A stretch of DNA of 64,000 bases, from assembly GCF_004745945.1 (NCBI RefSeq), contig NZ_SRLE01000009.1:310001-374000 (forward strand). The letters are read 5' to 3'. Below the pieces are notes generated by a model. The model worked only from the letters and a program-made list of their open reading frames with translations. It ran no database searches and had not been told where the DNA came from. Of the stretch, positions 54,706 to 64,000 are shown piece after piece. Every line of letters begins with the position of its first letter. Position 1 is the stretch's first letter. This DNA is from Mangrovimicrobium sediminis (lineage in GTDB: Bacteria; Pseudomonadota; Gammaproteobacteria; Pseudomonadales; Halieaceae). The position numbers and the translations under genes are program-made.

Positions 54706-55518
54706 TCATCGCTGGCAGGTCACGCAATAGACCGTGCTGCGCTGGCCTAATCTGGAGTTTTTTAAAGTTTTTCCGCAGCGCTTGCAGGGCTGCCCCTCGC
54801 GGCCATAAACGGACAGCTCCTGGGCGAAATAACCGGGCTTGCCGTCGCCGCCGACAAAATCCCGCAGTGTCGTTCCACCATGCCCGATAGCGAAAGTAAG
54901 TACTTGCTTCACTTCTTCGGCGAGGCGCTCGTAGCGGGCCTGCGACACACGCCCGGCGGGCCGTTGCGGGTGGATACCGGCGGCAAACAGGGCCTCCGCG
55001 GCGTAAATATTGCCAACGCCGACGACGATGTTCTGGTCCATGAGGAAGGGTTTGACCGGCCCCTTGCGCCCGCGCGCGCGGCCGTACAGGTAGGCGCCGT
55101 CGAACTCGGCGGACAGCGGTTCGGGCCCGAGGCGCCCGAGCAGGGGGTGTTGCTCGCCGGGCTCCAGCCACAGGCAGCAACCGAACCGGCGCGGGTCGTT
55201 GAAGCGCAGGGTGAGGGTATCGGCGAAGCGGATATCCAGGTGGTCGTGCTTGCCCGGTGCCTGCCCCGCCGGGACCACCCGCAGGGAACCCGACATGCCC
55301 AGGTGCATGAGCGCGCTACCGGCGGCGGTGCGCAGCAACAGGTACTTGGCCCGGCGTTCGACAGCGTCGATCACCTGCCCGGCCATGCGCTGCGGCAGGT
55401 CTCCCGGCACCGGCCAGCGCAGGCGCGGTTCGCGCACGATAACCTGCTCCACCCGGCGCCCCAGGACATGCGGCTCGATACCGCGGCGGGTGGTCTCGAC
55501 TTCGGGCAACTCGGGCAT
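54706..55518 (-). CDS. mutM: Formamidopyrimidine-DNA glycosylase
   Basis: A 270-residue bifunctional glycosylase/AP lyase. [12 protein letters not shown] carries the catalytic N-terminal Pro and Glu; [10 protein letters not shown] and the C-terminal zinc finger CKRCG...YCVTCQ are intact. It removes 8-oxoguanine. It lies about 110 bases downstream of rpmG, behind the rpmBG terminator. Confidence 0.96.
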   Translation of the reverse strand: MPELPEVETTRRGIEPHVLGRRVEQVIVREPRLRWPVPGDLPQRMAGQVIDAVERRAKYLLLRTAAGSALMHLGMSGSLRVVPAGQAPGKHDHLDIRFADTLTLRFNDPRRFGCCLWLEPGEQHPLLGRLGPEPLSAEFDGAYLYGRARGRKGPVKPFLMDQNIVVGVGNIYAAEALFAAGIHPQRPAGRVSQARYERLAEEVKQVLTFAIGHGGTTLRDFVGGDGKPGYFAQELSVYGREGQPCKRCGKTLKNSRLGQRSTVYCVTCQR

Positions 55519-55577
55519 GGGCCGTGGGCTCCTCAGGCCTGGCGGGCGCGGCGGGTATGGCTGGCCTGGCGCAAAGA

Positions 55578-55603
55578 CAAAAAACCCCGGACAAGCCGGG
55601 GTT
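55578..55603 (-). terminator. Rho-independent terminator of rpmB-rpmG
   Basis: On the minus strand AACCCCGG and CCGGGGTT form a perfect 8-bp stem (55603-55596 and 55590-55583) with loop CTTGT, followed by TTTTT. It lies 23 bases past the rpmG stop. Confidence 0.9.
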
Positions 55604-55626
55604 CAGTGCGATCCGGGAGGCGAGAC

Positions 55627-55782
55627 TTACTTGATCTTGCCTTCCTTATACACGACGTGCTTGCGGGCGACGGGATCGTATTTCTTGATTTCCATCTTGT
55701 CGGGCATGGTCCGCTTGTTCTTGTCGGTGGTGTAGAAGTGACCAGTACCCGCGGTGGAGTTGAGGCGAATCTTGTCTCTCAT
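55627..55782 (-). CDS. rpmG: Ribosomal protein bL33
   Basis: A 51-residue basic protein: [20 protein letters not shown] at the start, then [20 protein letters not shown]. These are the bL33 sequence features. It lacks the two CXXC pairs of zinc-binding L33 forms. It lies 14 bases downstream of rpmB and ahead of a strong terminator. Confidence 0.96.
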   Translation of the reverse strand: MRDKIRLNSTAGTGHFYTTDKNKRTMPDKMEIKKYDPVARKHVVYKEGKIK

Positions 55783-55796
55783 GGGTGTCTCCTCGC

Positions 55797-56033
55797 TTAA
55801 ACCTTCTCGCCGCGGGCGCGAATGTCCTCGAGGACGCTCTCGATACCCTTCTTGTCGATGATACGCATGCCCTTGGAGGAGACGCGCAGGCTGACGAAGC
55901 GCTTCTCTGACTCCACCCAGAAACGGTGCTGGTGGAGGTTGGGCAGGAACCGGCGACGGGTGCGGTTCTTTGCGTGTGATACGTTGTTACCGGTGACCGG
56001 ACGCTTGCCGGTGACCTGACATACTCTTGCCAT
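55797..56033 (-). CDS. rpmB: Ribosomal protein bL28
   Basis: A 78-residue basic protein: [20 protein letters not shown], then [20 protein letters not shown] and [19 protein letters not shown], the bL28 pattern without N-terminal zinc cysteines. GGGAG lies nine bases before the ATG. The frame upstream to 56378 is open but Pro/Arg-rich and unrelated. Confidence 0.97.
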   Translation of the reverse strand: MARVCQVTGKRPVTGNNVSHAKNRTRRRFLPNLHQHRFWVESEKRFVSLRVSSKGMRIIDKKGIESVLEDIRARGEKV

Positions 56034-56505
56034 GATACGGGTCTCCCAAATCGCGGGACATGCTTGAAATTTGTAGCTGCGGCCGGCTCGAAAAGGGGGC
56101 CCCACCGCGCGGAGCGCGACTTTATACCAGAAGGGATATGGCATAGCAAGCGGTATTCGGCGGGGTCTGGTGCCGATTGCGTGGGTGCCGGGCCGAGGAC
56201 CGATGCTTCGGGTTGGCTGGAGACCCGGCGCGGGAGTGCGGGCTGTAGTGAATCCGCGGACTGCGTGGTGCCGGTGCCCGAGTGAAGGTCGGGCGTGGGG
56301 GGAATCGGCCCGGGCGTGGGGGAATTCAGCCCGGGCGTGGGGGCCGGCCAGCGCGGCATCAGTCGCCGGGTGGAACACGCCAAACAGCGCACGTCCATGT
56401 GCAGGCTCGGGTGGCGGCGCATTGTGCTTTCTCTGTCCTCTGTCGCTTCCTCTTTCTATTGTTACGTCTTACCTCCGTTGACATATTTCCAGCACCATCC
56501 AGGGC
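56034..56505. other. 472-bp intergenic region between radC and rpmB
   Basis: No gene is supported. The region must hold the rpmBG promoter (minus strand) near its left end. It contains a 21-bp tandem repeat at 56289-56349; frames open across it on both strands are low-complexity Pro/Gly/Arg products of that repeat. A T-rich stretch near 56440-56490 breaks the GC-rich background. Confidence 0.7.
56289..56349. repeat. 21-bp tandem repeat, about three copies
   Basis: Units 56289-56309, 56310-56330 and 56331-56349 share the core CGGGCGTGGGGG with spacers GAATCGGC, AATTCAGC and CCGGCC. It is G-rich on the plus strand. Confidence 0.75.
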
Positions 56506-57180
56506 CTACAACAAACCCTGCTCGGCGAAGGAGTACTCCCTGCCGCGGCCGACGATGATGTGGTCGAGGACGCGGATGTCGAGCAGGCCGAGGGCGGCGC
56601 ACAGGCGTTCGGTGATGCGGCGGTCGGCGCTGCTTGGTTCGGCGACACCGGAGGGGTGGTTGTGGGCGAAGATGACCGCCGCGGCGCTGTATTGCAGGGC
56701 GCGCACGGCGACTTCCCGCGGGTAGACGGCGGCGCCGTCCAGGGTGCCGAGGAACAGGTCTTCGCAGCGCAGCACGCGGTGCTGGTTGTCGAGGAAGATG
56801 ACGCTGAACACCTCGCGGTTGAGGCCGCCTAGGTGGTGCTGGAGGAAGCGCCGGGTCTGGGCCGGGCTGGATAGCACGTCGCTGCCCTCGAGTTCCTGCA
56901 GGGCCTGGCGCCGGGCGAGTTCCTGGGCGGCGCGCAACACGGCGAGCTTGGCCTCGCCCACGCCGCGGCAGGCGAGGAGACTACTGCGGTCGGCGCGGAC
57001 CAGGCCGGCCAGAGAACCGAAGTGGGCGAGCAGGTCACCGGCCAGGGCCACGGCGTTGCGGCGGCTGTAGCCGGTCTGCAGCAACACCGCGAGCAGTTCC
57101 GCGTCGGAGAGCACCGCCGCGCCGTGGCGCAGCAAGCGGTCGCGCGGCCCCTCCCCCGCCAGCCATTGCGTTTGCGTCAT
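56506..57180 (-). CDS. radC: RadC family JAMM-domain protein
   Basis: A 224-residue protein: N-terminal helix-hairpin-helix part (RDRLLRHGAAVLSDAELLAVL) and C-terminal JAMM/MPN domain with the metal motif FAHNHPSGVAEPSSAD. Despite the name, a DNA-repair role is not established. It is divergent from coaBC, the standard position, so it is a core rather than mobile-element copy. Confidence 0.94.
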   Translation of the reverse strand: MTQTQWLAGEGPRDRLLRHGAAVLSDAELLAVLLQTGYSRRNAVALAGDLLAHFGSLAGLVRADRSSLLACRGVGEAKLAVLRAAQELARRQALQELEGSDVLSSPAQTRRFLQHHLGGLNREVFSVIFLDNQHRVLRCEDLFLGTLDGAAVYPREVAVRALQYSAAAVIFAHNHPSGVAEPSSADRRITERLCAALGLLDIRVLDHIIVGRGREYSFAEQGLL

Positions 57181-57285
57181 TCATCCGCCCCTCCCCGGGC
57201 CGCCACCGCGCCTGTGTCAAATCCACGGGCCAGGTGGTATCTTTCCTTCCCTTTACGGGGCTATTGTGTCAATTCGGGCGCACCG

Positions 57286-58491
57286 ATGGGACATCTTTTC
57301 AATCGCAACATCCTGCTTGGGGTAAGCGGCGGCATCGCCGCCTACAAGTCGGCGGAGCTGGTGCGCCAGTTGCGCGGGCTGGGCGCTACTGTGCGCGTGA
57401 TCATGACCCGCGGCGCGCAGGAGTTCATCACGCCACTCACCCTGCAGGCGCTGTCCGGGCATCCGGTTCACACCGAGTTGCTGGATGAGCAGGCGGAGCT
57501 GGGCATGGGCCATATCGAACTGGCCCGCTGGGCCGACCTGCTGCTGCTGGCACCGGCCACCGCCGACCTCATCGCCCGTCTCGCCGCCGGGCGCGCCGAC
57601 GACCTGCTGACCACGGTCGCCCTGGCCACCCCCGCGCCGCTGCTGGTGGCCCCGGCGATGAACCAGCAGATGTGGGCGGACCCCGCGACGACAGCCAATA
57701 TTGCGACGCTCGAAAGCCGCGGCATCCGCCGCATAGGTCCCGCCAGCGGCGAACAGGCCTGCGGCGATGTCGGTCCTGGCCGCATGGAGGAGCCCGCAGT
57801 CATTGCCGCCGCCGCAACAGACGTGTTCAGCGATGGCGCCCTGGCCGGCCGCCGCGTGGTGATCACCGCCGGCCCCACCCGCGAGGCGCTGGACCCGGTG
57901 CGCTACTTGTCCAACCACAGCTCGGGCAAGATGGGCTACGCCCTGGCCCGCGCCGCCGTGGACGCCGGTGCCCGTACCACCCTGGTCAGCGGCCCGGTAA
58001 ATCTCGAGGCACCGGCGCACGTGGTGTGCCGGCGGGTGAGCAGCGCCCAGGACATGCTCGAACAGTGCCTGGACCTGCTCCCGGAGTGCGACATCTTCAT
58101 TGCCTGCGCCGCGGTCGCGGACTACCGTCCGGCGGCGCGGGCCGGGCAGAAAATCAAGAAATCCGCAGACACCATGACGCTGGAACTGGTCCGCAACCCG
58201 GATATCGTCAGCGCCATCGCCGGCAGCGAGCAGCGCCCCTTCAGCGTGGGCTTTGCCGCGGAAACGCGCGACGTACTGGACTACGCACGCGCCAAACGCG
58301 CGGCCAAGCGGCTGGATATGATTGTCGCCAACGACGTGGCGGACACCTCCATCGGCTTTAATAGCGCGGACAACGCGGTCACCGTGATCTGGGACGGCGG
58401 GGAGCGCGCCCTGGAAAAAGCCAGCAAGGCCAGTATCGCGCGCCAGATCATCGCGCTGGTCGCTCAGGCCTGCGGCCCGGCAAAGAGTTGA
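57286..58491 (+). CDS. coaBC: Bifunctional CoaBC (phosphopantothenoylcysteine synthetase/decarboxylase)
   Basis: A 401-residue protein. The N-terminal flavin decarboxylase CoaC has SGGIAAYKSAELVRQL, catalytic His in GMGHIELARWAD and PAMNQQMW. The C-terminal synthetase CoaB has TAGPTREALDPVRYLSNHSS and KMGYALA. It performs two consecutive steps of CoA synthesis. ATG 57286 gives the normal start MGHLFNRNILLGVSGG. In many relatives dut follows; here an algC-type gene starts 76 bases downstream. Confidence 0.95.
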   Translation: MGHLFNRNILLGVSGGIAAYKSAELVRQLRGLGATVRVIMTRGAQEFITPLTLQALSGHPVHTELLDEQAELGMGHIELARWADLLLLAPATADLIARLAAGRADDLLTTVALATPAPLLVAPAMNQQMWADPATTANIATLESRGIRRIGPASGEQACGDVGPGRMEEPAVIAAAATDVFSDGALAGRRVVITAGPTREALDPVRYLSNHSSGKMGYALARAAVDAGARTTLVSGPVNLEAPAHVVCRRVSSAQDMLEQCLDLLPECDIFIACAAVADYRPAARAGQKIKKSADTMTLELVRNPDIVSAIAGSEQRPFSVGFAAETRDVLDYARAKRAAKRLDMIVANDVADTSIGFNSADNAVTVIWDGGERALEKASKASIARQIIALVAQACGPAKS

Positions 58492-58567
58492 GGTTCCGAC
58501 AGTTGCGGCTACACCGCCCGCCGCGGGCGTAATATCATGCGTTGGATAAGGGGAATCGGCCGGGACC

Positions 58568-62061
<3,494 letters not shown>

Positions 62062-62148
62062 AACGCGCCGGAAAATTGCAGTGGTTCTTGCAGCACTGAC
62101 GGGTAATCGCTAGCATGAGGGCTTGTTCGCTGTCACGTACCCTCGCGC

Positions 62149-62796
62149 ATGCCACCTAAAAAATCACAAAGGCGCCAGCAGATTCTGGAAGCACTCGCCC
62201 AGATGCTGGAAGCCAACCCGGGCAGCCGCATCACCACCGCCGGGCTGGCCAGGCAGGTAGGGGTATCCGAGGCGGCGCTTTACCGCCACTTTCCCAGCAA
62301 ATCAAAGATGTTCGAGGGACTCATCGAGTTCATCGAGGAAACCCTGTTCAGCCGCATCAAGCTGATCCTCAACGAGGAGCCCACCGCCGCGGCGCGCTGC
62401 GAGAAAATGCTCACCCTGCTGCTCGCGTTTACCGAGCGCAATCCCGGCATTACCCGCATCCTGACCGGCGACGCCCTGGCCGGGGAGACCGAGCGGTTGC
62501 ACGCCCGTGTGGCGCAGCTTTTCGACCGTTTCGAGACCCAGCTCAAGCAGGTGTTGCGGGAGGCGGAACTGCGCGAGGGCCTGCGCCCCGCAATCGCCCT
62601 CCCCGCCGCCGCCAACCTGCTGATGGCAGCGGCCGAGGGGCGTATTTCGCAATACGTTCGTTCGGAATTTCGGCGCTCGCCGACTGAGGACTGGAAAGCG
62701 CAGCTGGATCTGCTGCTGGCCGGCTTCTTTCGTGACGCGGTGAGCCAGACGCTGCCCGGCCAGGCCGGCTACGCCCGGCCCGCAAGCCAGGCCTGA
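62149..62796 (+). CDS. slmA: Nucleoid occlusion factor SlmA
   Basis: A 215-residue TetR-family protein: [23 protein letters not shown] in [20 protein letters not shown] and [13 protein letters not shown], matching SlmA throughout. SlmA binds chromosomal sites and blocks FtsZ ring assembly over the nucleoid. Position between argB and pyrE matches its place near dut/pyrE in other Gammaproteobacteria. Confidence 0.92.
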   Translation: MPPKKSQRRQQILEALAQMLEANPGSRITTAGLARQVGVSEAALYRHFPSKSKMFEGLIEFIEETLFSRIKLILNEEPTAAARCEKMLTLLLAFTERNPGITRILTGDALAGETERLHARVAQLFDRFETQLKQVLREAELREGLRPAIALPAAANLLMAAAEGRISQYVRSEFRRSPTEDWKAQLDLLLAGFFRDAVSQTLPGQAGYARPASQA

Positions 62797-62810
62797 CCCA
62801 CGCGCCGCAT

Positions 62811-63509
62811 TCAGCGGCGCGGATCTTCCACCGCTTTGTCCCGGGACCGCCCGGCGCGCTCATCCAGGGCCTGGCGCCGGAACTCGACCATATCCTGAAT
62901 CTCCTCGAAACGCGCGATATCTGCAGCGAACGCTGCCTCGACGTCGGCAATCTCTTCCTCGCGCTCGCCGATGGAGCGCTCGGTGGTAGCGATTTCCGAC
63001 TGCAGGTCGCTGATCGCCGAGAGGTGATCGGCGCCCACCTTGCGACCGCGTCGCTCCAGTTCGGCGGCCTCCGACTGGTAGTTCTCGACCTGCTGTTTCA
63101 GGCCGCGCCGGTTGCTCTTGAGAATACTCACGCGGATGCGCAGGTCGTTGAGCGCCCGTTCCCGGGCGGCCTCGATATCGGCCACGGTGCTGTAGCGACG
63201 CAGCAGGGATTCGTCCCATTCGCGCATGCGCGCTTCCTCGCGCTGCGCTTCCAGCTCCTGCTCTTTGAGGGCATCCGCCGCCTTTTGCTCTTCCTCGCTG
63301 AGCTGGCGCGGTACCACCCTGAGCACGACGCCCTTGGAGTTGACTACTTCATAGCCGTTCTTAACGAATTCGGGGGGGACGTGATCGTCGATGACCGTAT
63401 TGCCGGAATGGTCCTTATAGCGGTACAGCTCAGCCGCAACGCCCATGACGGGACCGGCGAGCGCAAACATGGCTATCCAGGCCCTGGTAAGCGAGGGGGT
63501 AATTCTCAT
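62811..63509 (-). CDS. DUF4124-type exported coiled-coil protein
   Basis: A 232-residue protein from ATG 63509. A signal peptide (about 1-26) is followed by a DUF4124-like domain (LYRYKDHSGNTVIDDHVPPE). A long charged coiled coil occupies about residues 80-215 (QQVENYQSEAAELERRG, SEIATTERSIGEREEEI). Likely periplasmic. Function unknown. It is 36 bases downstream of pyrE on the same strand and converges on slmA. Confidence 0.78.
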   Translation of the reverse strand: MRITPSLTRAWIAMFALAGPVMGVAAELYRYKDHSGNTVIDDHVPPEFVKNGYEVVNSKGVVLRVVPRQLSEEEQKAADALKEQELEAQREEARMREWDESLLRRYSTVADIEAARERALNDLRIRVSILKSNRRGLKQQVENYQSEAAELERRGRKVGADHLSAISDLQSEIATTERSIGEREEEIADVEAAFAADIARFEEIQDMVEFRRQALDERAGRSRDKAVEDPRR

Positions 63510-63545
63510 GGCGACAATATATGCGCTGTACACAATGTGAGCAAG

Positions 63546-64000
63546 TCACACCCCGTACTGCTCGCGGTAGGCGCGCATCGCGTCCAGGGTGCCCTCCGGT
63601 GCAGCCCCGGACTGCTCCAGGTAGTCGATGATGTGCGCCATGTCGATGATGCTGAGCACCGGGATACCATGGTTCTCCTCCAGCTCCTGGATCGCCGAGC
63701 GCTCACCGGCGCCGCGCTCCTGGCGGTTGAGTCCGATGACCACCCCCGCTGGCTGCGCCCCGGCAGCCTCGACCATGGCAAACACCTCGCGCACTGCGGT
63801 GCCGGCGGTGATCACGTCGTCGATCACCAGCACCCGGCCGGTGAGCGGAGCACCCACCAGGACTCCGCCCTCGCCGTGGTCCTTGGCCTCCTTGCGGTTG
63901 TAGGCGAAGGGCACATCCATGGCGTGGTGGTCGGCCAGGGCGATTGCGGTGGCTGCCGCCAGCGGTATGCCCTTGTAGGCCGGGCCGAGCAGGACGTCGA
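63546..64000 (-). CDS. pyrE: Orotate phosphoribosyltransferase, 3' part (cut by window edge)
   Basis: About 150 C-terminal residues are present; the frame continues through the window edge. [35 protein letters not shown] and the PRPP loop [16 protein letters not shown] are the PyrE pattern. It makes orotidine monophosphate in pyrimidine synthesis. The true start lies outside the window. Confidence 0.95.
   Translation of the reverse strand, partial: DVLLGPAYKGIPLAAATAIALADHHAMDVPFAYNRKEAKDHGEGGVLVGAPLTGRVLVIDDVITAGTAVREVFAMVEAAGAQPAGVVIGLNRQERGAGERSAIQELEENHGIPVLSIIDMAHIIDYLEQSGAAPEGTLDAMRAYREQYGV

Noticed and set aside
55646-56422. 258-residue minus-strand frame over rpmG and rpmB
   Set aside because: It is out of frame with two clear ribosomal protein genes and is low-complexity beyond them.
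56506-57180. radC as a marker of a mobile island
   Set aside because: It lies next to coaBC, its standard chromosomal position, with no integrase or transposase nearby.

Overview
The window is high-GC chromosomal DNA with dense housekeeping content. Gene families and gene order point to a marine gammaproteobacterium near the Pseudomonas/Cellvibrionales branch; a Halieaceae-like (OM60/NOR5) origin is my best guess, by inference. The supporting blocks are tkt-epd-pgk-fba, gshB-tonB-yqgE-ruvX, pilT/pilU next to yggS-proC-yggT-metX-metW, ftsY-ftsE-ftsX-rpoH, rsmD-coaD, mutM/rpmG/rpmB, radC/coaBC and algC-argB-slmA. I saw no phage, IS transposase, CRISPR, rRNA or tRNA.

Layout. 1-6 kb: the end of an unidentified gene, an array of degenerate 16-bp tandem repeats, a low-complexity acidic lipoprotein, a Spy/CpxP-like periplasmic protein, and a coupled TonB-dependent receptor plus beta-propeller phytase. 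6-18 kb: ion-channel-like protein, GNAT acetyltransferase, rdgC, a VOC protein, a 929-residue protein joining PP2C phosphatase, anti-sigma-type kinase and STAS domains, an unknown membrane protein, ytfJ, a glutamine amidotransferase, a PAP2 phosphatase with an MJ1255-type glycosyltransferase, and an octaheme/HEAT/TPR cytochrome. 18-24 kb: hydrolase and the tkt-epd-pgk-fba carbon cluster. 24-31 kb: SnoaL-like and SDR proteins, then the SAM cycle (SahR-like regulator, metK, ahcY, metF) with rsmE. The regulator has a perfect palindromic operator overlapping a probable leaderless promoter, and a MITE-like palindromic element lies between metK and ahcY.

31-43 kb: gshB, tonB, yqgE, ruvX, pilU/pilT, yggS, proC, yggT, metX, metW, DUF4426, rdgB, hemW. 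43-48 kb: a small phosphatase-like protein beside a membrane Ser/Thr kinase with repeated periplasmic modules, an outer-membrane protein, trmB. 48-53 kb: DUF423, rpoH preceded by a perfect CIRCE operator, ftsX-ftsE-ftsY. 53-64 kb: rsmD, coaD, a small protein, mutM, rpmG, rpmB, radC, coaBC, a membrane-anchored AlgC-type mutase, argB, slmA, a DUF4124 coiled-coil protein and the 3' part of pyrE.

The strongest points for follow-up are the CIRCE site on rpoH, the one-chain partner-switching protein with a possible internal start for its STAS domain, the SahR-type operator/leaderless promoter, the palindromic element inside the SAM-cycle operon, and the 16-bp repeat array.
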